From Thermospira aquatica (lineage in GTDB: Bacteria > Spirochaetota > Brevinematia > Brevinematales > Thermospiraceae): a DNA stretch of 64,000 nt. Below are positions 8,626 through 17,640 of this stretch, one piece after another; position 1 is the first letter of the stretch; every line of letters starts with the position of its first letter. The stretch covers positions 806,001 to 870,000 of the forward strand of contig NZ_CP073355.1 in assembly GCF_023525255.1 (NCBI RefSeq), given 5' to 3'. The notes under the pieces were generated by a model, which saw only the letters and a list, made by a program, of their open reading frames with translations, was not told the origin of the DNA and ran no database searches. The position numbers and the translations under genes are program-made.

Positions 8626-8655
8626 AGTATATCATATTTGGTGTTTTTCTCTCAA
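8626..8655 (-). promoter_or_regulatory. tcdA promoter predicting a leaderless mRNA
   Basis: Minus strand TTGAGA (8655-8650), 18 bases, TATACT (8631-8626). The ATG starts 7 bases after the -10, which is where transcription would normally begin. Confidence 0.55.
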
Positions 8656-8828
8656 GTTTTTGGTCTTGCCCTGTATTGAGATTTGGAACAGAGAATTTTT
8701 TAGAGAACGTTTCTTGAGGAAATTTTTTCTTTTTTATTTCAGGATGGTATGCGTGGATATTCTATATGGTTTGAGTTTTTTGTGGTTACGGCAGGATGTT
8801 TTTGTGTTTCTATGAGAGGTTTTTTATC

Positions 8829-8856
8829 TTGCTTTTTTTTTAAATTGTGTTATAAT
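8829..8856 (+). promoter_or_regulatory. Promoter of the radical SAM/SPASM gene
   Basis: TTGCTT, 16 bases, TATAAT, then 33 bases to the start codon at 8890. Confidence 0.6.
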
Positions 8857-8889
8857 GAAACGAATTTATTTGAAAGCCAGGAGGTAAAA

Positions 8890-10080
8890 ATGAAGACAAA
8901 TTACGCGGTCGTGACCCAGCTTATGATGAGAAACCCTCGTGCAGCAGCAGATATGGCGCTGGCTTTTTTTCTTCAGCAGGTAGGTTTTCGTACTACGTAT
9001 AGAAGACGGGATGGCTATGCCACAGAGATGCCACTTATTACCTTTCGCATTACCCCTCTTTGTAATCTTCGGTGTATTATGTGTGGTCAGCGTGGACTCA
9101 CAGGAACCTTTAAAGACGATGTGGCGCTCAAGGAAAAAGATAATATTGTTCCCCTTGAGGTTTATAAAAAGCTCACGGACCAGGTGGCAAAAAAGACAAA
9201 AGTCTTTTATATCTGGGGTGGGGAACCTATGCTGTATCCGAATTTTATGGAGCTTGCCGCCTACATGGCACGAACTATTCCTCTCTTTACAGTGAATACG
9301 AACGGCACACTTCTTGCTCCGCATGCGAAGGAGATAGTGAGAGATAAGTGGTCGGGTTTTTTTATCTCTCTGGACGGGTTTGAAGAGACAAACGATGCTA
9401 TTCGTGGTAAGGGGTCATACAAGCGCGTGATTGAAAGTATACAGGCTATCAATGAAGAGAAAAAACGCCAGAAAGCAACCCTTCCCCATGTGGGTATTGT
9501 GACAACGATCAGTAACATGAATTATAAATACCTTGACAAGCTGGTTGAAGCAACGAAAGATATGGGACTTGCCTGGCATATTGTGAATCTTGGAACGTAT
9601 ACCAATACGGCCATCGGACAGGAACATGAACGATATATGGAGGAAAAACTTGGTATTACTCCTTATTACTGGCGGGGTTTTGCCAATGGTTGCAATGAGG
9701 GAATTGACGGAGAAGAGTTTTCACAGATTTTGGCGAGGGCGCATTCTATCAAGACAGATCATCCTCTGATTACGGTTCCCGTGATTAGACCAAAAAAGAT
9801 AGGCGAATACTATGCAAATCTTGATCACCTTGTTCGGGATAAATGTACGGCCCCCTGGTTTTCTGTTAACATTAATTACAATGGCGATGTTCATTTTTGT
9901 GCGGACTATCCGGACTATATCCTTGGGAATATTATGCAGGAGGATATCCTGGATATTTACAATAATGAACGGGCGAGAACCTTCCGTAAGGCTTTACGAG
10001 AGAGTCCGCATGGGATTTTTCCTGGATGTCGGCGTTGTTATCAGCTCATGCTCTGTGGTCATAGACGGTGGGGATATTAG
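8890..10080 (+). CDS. Radical SAM protein with SPASM-type C-terminal domain
   Basis: 396 residues. The start at 8890 (MKTNYAVV) follows GGAGGT by 4 bases; a longer reading upstream would run over the promoter. TPLCNLRCIMCGQRG near residue 60 gives the CxxxCxxC motif that binds the SAM-cleaving [4Fe-4S] cluster. WGGEPMLYP matches the GGE SAM-binding motif and NTNGTLL the next strand. The C-terminal third has CTAPWFSVNINYNGDVHFC, then CRRCYQLMLCGHR, a SPASM/twitch pattern binding auxiliary clusters. Such proteins modify peptides, build cofactors or tailor carbohydrates. No precursor peptide was seen beside it, so the substrate is unknown. It appears to be monocistronic. Confidence 0.88.
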   Translation: MKTNYAVVTQLMMRNPRAAADMALAFFLQQVGFRTTYRRRDGYATEMPLITFRITPLCNLRCIMCGQRGLTGTFKDDVALKEKDNIVPLEVYKKLTDQVAKKTKVFYIWGGEPMLYPNFMELAAYMARTIPLFTVNTNGTLLAPHAKEIVRDKWSGFFISLDGFEETNDAIRGKGSYKRVIESIQAINEEKKRQKATLPHVGIVTTISNMNYKYLDKLVEATKDMGLAWHIVNLGTYTNTAIGQEHERYMEEKLGITPYYWRGFANGCNEGIDGEEFSQILARAHSIKTDHPLITVPVIRPKKIGEYYANLDHLVRDKCTAPWFSVNINYNGDVHFCADYPDYILGNIMQEDILDIYNNERARTFRKALRESPHGIFPGCRRCYQLMLCGHRRWGY

Positions 10081-10373
10081 GGCGTGGATGATGTGAGGAA
10101 TGGATTGTTTATTGTGAGGCTTTTTCTTGATAAATAAGGGATGTGATTTTTTTGGGAAGCGGTGTTTTCTATTGATATTTTAGATTTTCTTGCATGAATC
10201 ATGCGAGAAAAACGCAAAATCTTTCTTGGGGAAAAGCTTTATTCTTAGACGAAGGAAGCTTTGCTCTCCATTTTGTCAAAATATCTTGTTTAAAAAGTTT
10301 TTTAATGTTTAAAATTAAAAAAAATTTTTTACAAAAATTAAAGAAAAAATCAAAAAAAATGACTCTTTTATGT
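10081..10373 (+). other. AT-rich intergenic stretch without a recognised gene
   Basis: About 290 bases between the radical SAM gene and the arsC promoter. It contains long A runs in its second half. The only sizeable reading frame (from 10194) runs over the arsC promoter, has no ribosome site and gives a Lys/Phe-rich product, so it is not accepted. No clear terminator hairpin was found. Confidence 0.5.
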
Positions 10374-10402
10374 TTGCAAAAAACAGGGCTCTTTTGTATA
10401 AT
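10374..10402 (+). promoter_or_regulatory. arsC promoter
   Basis: TTGCAA, 17 bases, TATAAT, then 29 bases to the start codon, with GGGAGG between. Confidence 0.7.
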
Positions 10403-10431
10403 GATACGATGAAATTCCGAAGGGAGGTCTT

Positions 10432-10860
10432 ATGAGGAAAAAAAGAGTACTGTTTGTTTGTGTCCATAATTCGGCAAGAAGCCAAATGGCAGAGGCGTTT
10501 CTCAATCGTTTGGGGGGTGAGTTTTTTGAGGCAGAGAGTGCGGGACTTGAGCCAGGAAAACTCAATCCTTATGTTGTGGAGGTTATGAAAGAAATAGGAT
10601 ATGACATCTCACAAAACCAGACCAAATCAGTTTTTTCCCTCTACAAAGAAGGTAGAATGTACGATTATGTGATTACGGTATGTGATCAGGAAGCTGCCGA
10701 ACGTTGTCCCATCTTTCCTGGAAGAGTAGAAAGACTTCACTGGAGTTTTAAGGATCCGTCTTCTTTCCAGGGAACGGACGAGGAGAAACTCGATTTTACG
10801 AGAAAGGTAAGGGATGAAATTAAAGCGGCTATTGAGCATTTTATTGAAACGAACCGCTAG
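10432..10860 (+). CDS. arsC: Thioredoxin-coupled arsenate reductase / low-molecular-weight tyrosine phosphatase family
   Basis: 142 residues, the usual size. The P-loop [15 protein letters not shown] gives the catalytic Cys10, and Cys84 and Cys92 in CDQEAAERC match the redox pair that relays the disulfide in thioredoxin-type Ars[12 protein letters not shown] contains the general-acid Asp-Pro region. The enzyme reduces arsenate to arsenite in the cytoplasm. No arsR, arsB or acr3 gene lies beside it, so it acts with transporters elsewhere or has another small phosphatase role. Its last bases overlap the convergent holB-like gene by 4 bases. Confidence 0.88.
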   Translation: MRKKRVLFVCVHNSARSQMAEAFLNRLGGEFFEAESAGLEPGKLNPYVVEVMKEIGYDISQNQTKSVFSLYKEGRMYDYVITVCDQEAAERCPIFPGRVERLHWSFKDPSSFQGTDEEKLDFTRKVRDEIKAAIEHFIETNR

Positions 10861-12023
10861 AGAGGTCGCCTTTTCTGGATCCAGCGAGCCATGCGTATCA
10901 GGAGATCGGTTACAAGATAAGAGGCTTGCATATAGGTCTTGGTAATGAGACTTTTTATGCGCAGAGTTTCATTCATCCATTCTTTGAGTTCGGTGGTGTA
11001 AACGGTGATGGTTGATAACGATTGTGTCTCGTAGCCACGAAGATTTTTTTGGCGGCTAATCCACTCCTCTTTTAATATTTCGAGGAGTGCATCAAGAAAA
11101 ACAGGAATGGATGTTTTGTTTTGAGAGAGTGACTCTACAAACGCAAAAATCTGCGCATCGTATTGTATGTGCCAGGCCAGATCTTTTGCAAAACTTTGGG
11201 CAAGTTCAACCGCTCGAGAATGTTCATGGAAGAGGGTTTCTCGCATCTGGAGAAAACAGTTTGAAAAAGAGGCAGGTATTCCCAAAATCTCACTTACTGT
11301 GGCAGGAGAAAGATTGGGAAACGAGATCATCAGACTGCGAGAAAGAATCGTAGGCAAGACATCTTCGAGTGAATTGGTCTGGAGGATGATGCGGCTTGAT
11401 TCTCCCATCTCTTCAAAGAGCTTTAAACTGGCGTTTTGAGCCTCTGGAGTAGCGTTTTCCCATCCTCCTATGAATGTTATGTGTGGGATATAACTTTTGT
11501 ACTTATGGAATCGTATCACTTCCTGGATGAAGGCAATAGGAATACTTTTTTTTTCTGAAATTTCTTCGGCAAGTGAGAGAATTGCTTTTTGAAATAGGGT
11601 GTCTTCTTGTACCAGTTTAGCAAAGGTTTTGTCCATAAGTTTCTCATAGACAAGAGAGCGAAAATCATCCATGGAGAGGTTTTCTTTATATTTGATTGAT
11701 TTTGTTTTGATTTCTTTAAGGGCGATAAGCTGAGAGAGATGGGAGAGAAACTGCAGTCCCCATAAGAGGATCTGTTTTTCTCTCTCAGGAGAAGGGGATG
11801 TGAGATAGAATGAAAGCTTTATGGCATACTCATCCAGTCGAAAAAACTGAAAATTTGGTGAAAGTAAAAAGGATTCACCATAGAGTTCAGCGAGTGTGAG
11901 AAGAGCAAGGGTGGTTTTTCCTACCCCTTTTTCTCCTGAAAGGATGACAAGCCTTCCCTGCGATTGGGTAAGTACACGGGTAAGGATGAGTTTTTGTTTT
12001 GGATTACCCTTCCATGGACTCAC
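10857..12023 (-). CDS. holB: DNA polymerase III delta-prime-like clamp-loader subunit
   Basis: 388 residues. An AAA+ type protein: [18 protein letters not shown] is a Walker A near residues 26-43, and [20 protein letters not shown] plus [19 protein letters not shown] match the sensor-1/SRC-like part of DnaX/HolB proteins. The middle contains a long helical insert of weak similarity and the zinc-binding Cys cluster of DnaX is absent, so delta-prime is the better name. It would help load the beta clamp, whose gene dnaN is also in this window. Its ATG overlaps the stop of the phosphatase remnant upstream, so it is the last gene of the pyrB-recJ group. Confidence 0.78.
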   Translation of the reverse strand: MSPWKGNPKQKLILTRVLTQSQGRLVILSGEKGVGKTTLALLTLAELYGESFLLSPNFQFFRLDEYAIKLSFYLTSPSPEREKQILLWGLQFLSHLSQLIALKEIKTKSIKYKENLSMDDFRSLVYEKLMDKTFAKLVQEDTLFQKAILSLAEEISEKKSIPIAFIQEVIRFHKYKSYIPHITFIGGWENATPEAQNASLKLFEEMGESSRIILQTNSLEDVLPTILSRSLMISFPNLSPATVSEILGIPASFSNCFLQMRETLFHEHSRAVELAQSFAKDLAWHIQYDAQIFAFVESLSQNKTSIPVFLDALLEILKEEWISRQKNLRGYETQSLSTITVYTTELKEWMNETLRIKSLITKTYMQASYLVTDLLIRMARWIQKRRPL

Positions 12024-12721
12024 TGCTTTTTCTCCAGCATGAAGATGGTTACATCATCTTCGAAGCGGTAGGAGTACTCCTTGGCGATGCGGTTATAGAG
12101 GTTTACGAGTGAGAAGAGGCCATCTTTTTCTAACTTATCAAGAATTTTGAGAAAGCCAGGAATACTGAGCATTTCTTTTGAGGGGGTCTGGATTTCGTAG
12201 ATACCGTCAGTAAAAAAGATAATTCTTTTCCAGGTTTTTGTAGTTAAGGTATTTACGGAAAAGTTGGCAGGAGAAATCACACCGAGAGCTAGAGAGTTCT
12301 TGATTTCGATGGTATGGAAGCTATCGGTTTGTACAACGGGAGGTGGGGATCCGGTAGAAATGAGATGAAGCTGTTCTTTTTCCTCATCGCAGAGTCCAAA
12401 AATTCCTGATAGGAAAATTCCCATCTGTCCGTATTCTTGTTCCATTTCAGCATTGATCCATTTGACATACTCAAGGAGATGGTTTTGTTCTGCCAATGGT
12501 CGTGTAGCAATCCATTGCTGGGTGAGAAAGTTGAGGTGGAAACCGACAAGAGCGGCTCCCACACCGTGTCCGGAAACATCAAGCAGGAAAAAGAAGGTTT
12601 TGTCATGTGGGAAACTTGTAGCAAAATAAAAATCGCCGCTTTAGCAGATCATTGGTAGAGGTGTCATCTTTGAAATTTTTCCTGAACATCCAACGTAGTG
12701 AAGTTTTCATATTGAGGCTTG
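12020..12721 (-). pseudogene. SpoIIE/RsbU-type PP2C phosphatase domain, separated from its receiver by stops and frameshifts
   Basis: From 12640 down to 12020 one frame encodes the phosphatase core: SGDFYF (the GDFYD metal-binding motif), then LLDVSGHGVGAALVGF, IIFFTDGIYE and a final FEDDVTIFMLEKK. No credible N-terminus exists: a TAA stands directly before SGDFYF, and two TGA codons lie further up in the same frame, which is also the frame of the receiver gene ending at 12722. The missing linker can be read in a neighbouring frame (YENFTTLDVQEKFQ), as expected if a receiver-coiled coil-PP2C protein had suffered an indel in a run of seven A's plus a second one, and a nonsense change. A shorter product could only start at a GTG inside the GHGVG motif (12562), removing a metal ligand. 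Read as a decayed half of a fusion gene. Confidence 0.72.
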
Positions 12722-13192
12722 TCATATTTTTTTGAAGGCTGCAAAGCGGATATCTTCTTCAAGTCTTCGATTTTTCTCTGAAAGGTTTTTCATATAGTAG
12801 TTTTTTGTAAGAATATTATTAATACGAATGAGCATCTCGAGGGGATTGCTTTCCTTGGAAATAAAGTCATCAGCCCCAAGCTCGAGACACTGAAGAATAA
12901 GCTTTTGATCCTGGAAATGAGAGAGCACAATAACCGGAAGGTTTCGTGTTTTTATGTTGGTTTTGAGTGTTTTGAGAACATCCACAGCAGTGGTGTTTTG
13001 AAGGATCATGTCTAAAAGTACAATATCTGGAGGATGAGTCATAAGCGTTACAAGAGCACGGCTTTCTTGTTGAAATGTTTGAATATTCGTAAAACCTGCA
13101 CTTCTTAGCGTCCGTTCTATATTCTTGAGGCTGGTGATGGAATCATCTACGATGACCACTGACGAATCGAGGATCTCATTTTTTATCTGCAT
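12722..13192 (-). CDS. Response regulator receiver, probably the N-terminal remnant of a receiver-PP2C fusion
   Basis: 156 residues. A CheY-like receiver: VVIVDDSITS supplies the acidic pair (Asp16, Asp17), DIVLLDMIL the phosphoacceptor Asp61, and DDFISKE the conserved Lys. After the receiver the chain goes into a coiled-coil linker, NRRLEEDIRFAAFKK, and stops. In intact relatives LEEDLRFAARIQxxLLP leads straight into the PP2C phosphatase, whose core is found in the same frame 80 bases further on. The receiver alone could still fold. Starts 3 bases after recJ ends. Confidence 0.8.
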   Translation of the reverse strand: MQIKNEILDSSVVIVDDSITSLKNIERTLRSAGFTNIQTFQQESRALVTLMTHPPDIVLLDMILQNTTAVDVLKTLKTNIKTRNLPVIVLSHFQDQKLILQCLELGADDFISKESNPLEMLIRINNILTKNYYMKNLSEKNRRLEEDIRFAAFKKI

Positions 13193-13194
13193 TG

Positions 13195-15465
13195 TTATTT
13201 CCTTTCATACGGATGTAAGGCTATATCTACCAGCTCAAGCCTAACCTGCTCTATATCATTATAACGATTAATGTTTGGAACAGCAACAATATCAAACCAT
13301 TGATCGCTGAATTTTTCAAATCCATAATTCATAAGCGTTTCTTTCATGGACCATCCTACAGCGGGAAGGGTGGTCTCTCCTTTGACGACGAGACACTGAA
13401 AATGGTCTTTTTCCTTGCCGAAGAAATAGGGATTCATAAATCGAACTTTGGAAATGAAGAGGCGTGGAAGTTCGTTTTGCGTTCCTATAGGTGCCATCAT
13501 GTTTTCAAGGTAAACCAGGTTTTCGAGGGTTATATCCTGGAGTCTGTCCAGTTCACTGTCAACCAGGATGGTATCTTGAGTATTTTCCTGTCTGGATTTT
13601 TCGTAGTATTCCAGGACGCGTTGTTTGAAAATCGGGAGGTTTTCAATGGTAATGGTGAACCCTCCTGCTGCTTTATGCCCTCCAAATTGCAGGAGGATGT
13701 CTCCGCAGTGTTCAAGCATGTTAATCACGTTAAAGTTAACAGCACTTCTCACAGATCCTATGGCCTCTTTTTCCTGGAGAGCTATGACGACAACGGGTTT
13801 TTGGTATTGAAGGGAGAGTTTGTTGGAGAGAAGCCCTGTAGAGTTTTTTGATATTTCGGCACTTTCCACGATGATTACGGTTTCATCAAGGGTTTCTGGG
13901 GTGAGTTTTTTTTCGATATTTTTGAGGTTTTGGTCAAACTGCTGGCGGCGTTCGGAGTCCTTACTTACGATGTGGCTCAGGAGTTCATCTACTTCGTGAA
14001 TCTTTGAAGAGAGGAGAAGCTCAACACTGATGCTTGCCTGCCCCACGCGTCCAGGAGAGTTGAGAAGGGGGGCGATGCCCCATCCAATGTCTTTAACGGT
14101 AACCTTTTGTATGGGAATATCCTGAGATTGGATCAGTTTGATGAGGCCTATAGAGGAATAACGGAGAAACTCCAAGCCGTTTTTTACAATAGTTCTGTTT
14201 TCTTCGATAAGAGGCATGATATCCGCAATGGTTCCTATAGCGGCAAGTCCCATGATATCCTGAAGGGATTGAATGAGGGGGTGATTTCGCTGGAGGATCA
14301 TCGAGCGGTAGACTCTGCCGCAAAGCTCTGCATCAAAACGGGCACGATGGAGTTCAGAGGTATCAACATAGATACCAAACTCCTGGGCGATGGTGTTAAG
14401 CTTGTGATCTTTGACTTTTGGACAGAGAATCTTGGAAAGCCTGAGGGTATCCTCTATGGGTGGGGAAAAGGGTTTCCCAAGGTATTTACGTATGCCTTGT
14501 TGGAGGAAGCGCAGATCAAAATCTGCAATATTGTGTCCGATAAGCTTTCTTTTCCCTACGAATTCTATAAACTTTTCAAAGGCTTCCCTGGGAGAGAGAC
14601 CGTTTTGGCGAATCATGTCTTCTGTTATGCCGGTGAGCCGGGTAATTTCTCCGCTGAGGGGTTGGTTGATTTGAACGAGGCACTCAAAGGTATCTATGAT
14701 GACTCCGTTTTTGATTTTGATAGCCGCGATCTCAATAATCTCATCTCGAGAAGGATTGAGGCCTGTGGTTTCTACATCGCAAAAGACAAACTCCTGTCCA
14801 TGATACTCATGGAGGAAATGGGCTTCAAGCAAGGCCCAGGCAAGATTCATAGATACACTTGCCCCACTTAAGTAGGGGAAGGGGTATCCACATTCTGGGA
14901 TTTTAGGGTTGATGAGGGCATATGCCTCTGGAAGTTGTGGTCGGGGTTCGTGATGATCGGTAATGATAACATCTATCCCCAGTTTTTTTGCCTGTTTGAC
15001 CTCTTCTATGGCGGTTATACCGCAGTCGACAGTAATAATGAGATCAAATCCCTCGGTGGCTGCCCATTGAATAATCTCAGGGGATAGTCCATATTTGTCA
15101 TCACCCTCAGGGACTCGGAAAGCGACATTGGCTTTGAATTTTTGCAATGTCTTTTGAAGAATGGCGGTTGCGGTAACTCCATCCACATCTTTATCACCAA
15201 AAATAAGGATGTTTTCATCGTTTTGAATAGCCTGCAATATCCTTGCCACAGCTTTTTCCATGTCTTTGAAAAGAAAGGGTGAAGGAAGCTGGAGAAAATG
15301 AGGCTTCAGATAGCGAAGAATGTGTTCTGGGGTTTGGTATCCCCGGTTCACCAATGTTTTAAGGAGGAGATCCATTATGGGAATAGGGAGACGAGATTTC
15401 AATTCTTCAAGCTTCTTTTTGTTGATCTGAGGCATCTTCCAGATACGATTCTTTGCTGAGTGCAT
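13195..15465 (-). CDS. recJ: RecJ single-strand exonuclease with a DEDDh (DnaQ-like) exonuclease domain inserted
   Basis: 756 residues, longer than usual RecJ (about 560-580). The DHH part starts with ILIFGDKDVDGVTATAI (Asp91/93/95), TVDCGI (Asp147) and IITDHHEPRPQLP (residues 168-180). At about 225 a complete DEDDh exonuclease domain begins: FVFCDVETTGLNP (Asp230, Glu232), IGHNIADFDLRFL (Exo II) and HRARFDAELCGRVY (His373, Asp378), ending near 392. RecJ then resumes with LAAIGTIADIMPL (motif IV) and a DHHA1 domain with FGGHKAAGGF. Both active sites look intact. RecJ digests 5' to 3', DnaQ-type domains 3' to 5'. Start chosen for AGGAT upstream; 3-base gap from pyrB. Confidence 0.93.
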   Translation of the reverse strand: MHSAKNRIWKMPQINKKKLEELKSRLPIPIMDLLLKTLVNRGYQTPEHILRYLKPHFLQLPSPFLFKDMEKAVARILQAIQNDENILIFGDKDVDGVTATAILQKTLQKFKANVAFRVPEGDDKYGLSPEIIQWAATEGFDLIITVDCGITAIEEVKQAKKLGIDVIITDHHEPRPQLPEAYALINPKIPECGYPFPYLSGASVSMNLAWALLEAHFLHEYHGQEFVFCDVETTGLNPSRDEIIEIAAIKIKNGVIIDTFECLVQINQPLSGEITRLTGITEDMIRQNGLSPREAFEKFIEFVGKRKLIGHNIADFDLRFLQQGIRKYLGKPFSPPIEDTLRLSKILCPKVKDHKLNTIAQEFGIYVDTSELHRARFDAELCGRVYRSMILQRNHPLIQSLQDIMGLAAIGTIADIMPLIEENRTIVKNGLEFLRYSSIGLIKLIQSQDIPIQKVTVKDIGWGIAPLLNSPGRVGQASISVELLLSSKIHEVDELLSHIVSKDSERRQQFDQNLKNIEKKLTPETLDETVIIVESAEISKNSTGLLSNKLSLQYQKPVVVIALQEKEAIGSVRSAVNFNVINMLEHCGDILLQFGGHKAAGGFTITIENLPIFKQRVLEYYEKSRQENTQDTILVDSELDRLQDITLENLVYLENMMAPIGTQNELPRLFISKVRFMNPYFFGKEKDHFQCLVVKGETTLPAVGWSMKETLMNYGFEKFSDQWFDIVAVPNINRYNDIEQVRLELVDIALHPYERK

Positions 15466-15468
15466 AGT

Positions 15469-16380
15469 TTATCCTACCAAAACTTTTTCAAGAAGTGCCA
15501 TGCGGATGAAAAGACCGTTGTGAGCCTGACGGAAATAGGCAGCACGCGGGTCATTGTCTACCTCGTAAGCGATCTCATCTACACGAGGGAGGGGGTGCAT
15601 TACAATAGCATGGGATTGCATAAGGCTTAAGGTTTCTCTTGTGATGATATAAATACCGCGGGTTTTTTCGTATTCCTCAATGCTGGAAAATCGTTCTCGC
15701 TGGATGCGGGTTTGGTAGATAACATCAACCTTTGAAGCAACTTCGTTGAGATTGTCTACTTCTTCAAAGGGAATATGCTGATTCTGAAGATACTCTTTGA
15801 TATCATCTCGCATGCGCACATTGGGGGGAGAGACAAAGAAGAGGCGAATGTTTTTATAAAAAGAAAGAAGATAGGCAAGCGATCGCACGGTTCTTCCATT
15901 GGCGAGATCCCCTACCATAGCTACAGAGACATCATCTATGTGTCCCAACTCTTTTTGAATGGTATAGAGGTCAAGGAGTGCCTGGGTAGGATGCTGTCCT
16001 GTTCCGTCTCCAGCATTGATCACAGGGATAGAGGATACCTGACTGGCCCGGTAAGCAGCACCTTCTTCAAAATGGCGTATAACCACTACATCCCCATAGC
16101 CAGAGATGACACGAACGGTGTCTTCGATAGTTTCGCCTTTGGCAGCTGAGGAAAATTGAGCCGCATTTTCTGTTGAGACTACATTTCCTCCGAGGCGAAT
16201 CATCGCTGTTTCAAAAGAAAGTCTTGTTCGTGTTGAAGGTTCATAAAAGAGGGTGACCATGATTTTTCCTGCAAGAAGACCTAGGTTAGGTTGTTTCTCA
16301 AGTCGTATAGCTCTCAAGAAGAGATCCTCGAGGATTTCTCTTGTGAATTGTTTAGCGTCCAGGATGTGGAAAAGTTTCAT
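15469..16380 (-). CDS. pyrB: Aspartate carbamoyltransferase catalytic subunit
   Basis: 303 residues. Second step of pyrimidine synthesis: carbamoyl phosphate plus aspartate to carbamoyl aspartate. LFYEPSTRTRLSFETAM is the carbamoyl-phosphate loop, GDGTGQHPTQALLDLYTI and MVGDLANGRTVRSLAYLL follow, and MHPLPRVDEI plus the terminal DPRAAYFRQAHNGLFIRMAL are diagnostic of PyrB and not ornithine transcarbamylase. No pyrI or other pyr gene adjoins it. It leads the group pyrB-recJ-receiver-PP2C remnant-holB. No attenuator-like leader was noticed between promoter and start. Confidence 0.95.
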   Translation of the reverse strand: MKLFHILDAKQFTREILEDLFLRAIRLEKQPNLGLLAGKIMVTLFYEPSTRTRLSFETAMIRLGGNVVSTENAAQFSSAAKGETIEDTVRVISGYGDVVVIRHFEEGAAYRASQVSSIPVINAGDGTGQHPTQALLDLYTIQKELGHIDDVSVAMVGDLANGRTVRSLAYLLSFYKNIRLFFVSPPNVRMRDDIKEYLQNQHIPFEEVDNLNEVASKVDVIYQTRIQRERFSSIEEYEKTRGIYIITRETLSLMQSHAIVMHPLPRVDEIAYEVDNDPRAAYFRQAHNGLFIRMALLEKVLVG

Positions 16381-16407
16381 ACATACCTCTTTCCTCTTTT
16401 AGGATAT

Positions 16408-16436
16408 TATAGGAGAAAGACAAGAAAAAATCAATT
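16408..16436 (-). promoter_or_regulatory. Promoter of the pyrB-recJ group
   Basis: Minus strand TTGATT (16436-16431), 17 bases, TATAAT (16413-16408), 27 bases before the pyrB start. Confidence 0.68.
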
Positions 16437-16599
16437 ACTAACCTGACTTTATGGATTGAAAGATTTGTAAGGTTTGCAGATATCCTGAGCAAGTTTTAAA
16501 TGAGAAAAAGAAAGATATAAGAAGAAAGAGGAGAAAAAGTGATATTTTTCGACAAATGCTATTGTTATTTTTTTTCATTGTTATAAACCACTTTGTAAA

Positions 16600-16634
16600 A
16601 AAAGGGCTGTCCGGCAAAAGCGAACAGCCCTTTT
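16600..16634 (-). terminator. Rho-independent terminator after the substrate-binding lipoprotein gene
   Basis: Arms AAAAGGGCTGT (16600-16610) and ACAGCCCTTTT (16624-16634) with a 13-base loop. Read on the minus strand it is followed by a T run. It closes the hppA/substrate-binding-protein transcript. The 160 bases between it and the pyrB promoter hold nothing recognisable. Confidence 0.85.
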
Positions 16635-16650
16635 GAAAGTAGTCTGAGTT

Positions 16651-17625
16651 TTATTTGGTTATAACCTTGCCGTTTTGAACAAGTATACTGGCTTGGGAAA
16701 TGATCTCTGTGGGGATCTGAATACCGAGTTGTTTTGCAATGTCTTCATTAATAAAGAGAGTGATATCTTGTGGATCTGTCATGAATTTTACAGGGATTTC
16801 CGATGGTTTTTGGCCTCGTAGAACATCGGCAATCATGCGTCCTGTAGCACGTCCCATCTTGTAGTAATCAAATCCCCATGCTACAAGAACATCGGCGTTG
16901 GTTGCTGATGTGGGATCAGCGGTCATAACAGGGACCTTTTTCGCCATGGCGACACTGGTCACCGAGGAGAGCGCAGACACCACCGTGTTATCGGTGCTTA
17001 TGTAGATTCCATCTACCTTGTCTACAATAGCCTGAGCGGCCTGTTTCACTTCAGCAGAATTGGCAACGGTGGTTTCTACTACCTCGATACCGAGCTCCTT
17101 ACATACCGCTTTGGTGAGATCTGCAAGAGCAACCGCGTTTGCCTCGCTTGAAGTATAGATGATACCCAACCGTTTAATGGGTTTCAGTTTGCGGAAGAAC
17201 TGGATCTGTTCTTTTACCGGCGTCATATCAGAGACACCACAGACATTTTTTTCACCCCGGGCAAGAGAGGTTACTAACCCAGCCTTGACCGGATCGGTAA
17301 CGGCACTGAATACCACTGGGGTTGTTTTAAGGGTATTGACGAGTGCCTGAGCGGTAGGCGTAGCAATACCTACAGCGAGAGCTACCTTATCACTCTTAAA
17401 CTTGTTGGCGATAGCCGCAGCTGTATTGAGATCCCCATTCGCGTTTTGCACATCAAAGGTTACCGGAAGATTCTGTTCAGTGAGTTCATCCTTGATACCT
17501 TGTTCTACTGCATCAAGTGCAGGATGGGCAACAATCTTGGAGATACCAATAACAATCTCCGTTTTCTTGGGAGAACATCCAAGTAGAACTGCTCCTACAG
17601 TAAAGAATAACCACCATCTTTTCAT
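16651..17625 (-). CDS. ABC_sub_bind (TrpX-like) substrate-binding lipoprotein
   Basis: 324 residues. A lipoprotein signal ends in VLLGCSP, with Cys17 as the likely lipidated residue. The mature part is an ABC_sub_bind/periplasmic-binding fold: IVIGISKIVAHPALDAVEQG, VGIATPTAQALV, FSAVTDPVKAGLV, LGIIYTSSEANAVAL and DGIYISTDNTVVSAL are family segments. Relatives include TrpX-type tryptophan and other small-ligand binders. Its permease and ATPase genes are not next to it; the partner upstream is the membrane pyrophosphatase (16-base gap, GGAGG before the ATG). So it is an orphan binding protein or uses a distant transporter. The ligand is unknown. Confidence 0.85.
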   Translation of the reverse strand: MKRWWLFFTVGAVLLGCSPKKTEIVIGISKIVAHPALDAVEQGIKDELTEQNLPVTFDVQNANGDLNTAAAIANKFKSDKVALAVGIATPTAQALVNTLKTTPVVFSAVTDPVKAGLVTSLARGEKNVCGVSDMTPVKEQIQFFRKLKPIKRLGIIYTSSEANAVALADLTKAVCKELGIEVVETTVANSAEVKQAAQAIVDKVDGIYISTDNTVVSALSSVTSVAMAKKVPVMTADPTSATNADVLVAWGFDYYKMGRATGRMIADVLRGQKPSEIPVKFMTDPQDITLFINEDIAKQLGIQIPTEIISQASILVQNGKVITK

Positions 17626-17640
17626 ACGATACTTCCTCCT

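Noticed and set aside
8890-10080. Radical SAM/SPASM gene considered as a peptide-maturing enzyme with a local precursor
   Set aside because: No small Cys-rich or repeat-containing frame with a ribosome site was found in the flanking gaps.
10194-10412. 72-codon frame between the radical SAM gene and arsC
   Set aside because: Runs across the arsC promoter, lacks a ribosome site and gives a low-complexity Lys/Phe-rich product from A-runs.
14107-14871. 254-codon plus-strand frame opposite recJ
   Set aside because: Antisense shadow of recJ, whose own frame carries conserved motifs throughout; no ribosome site.
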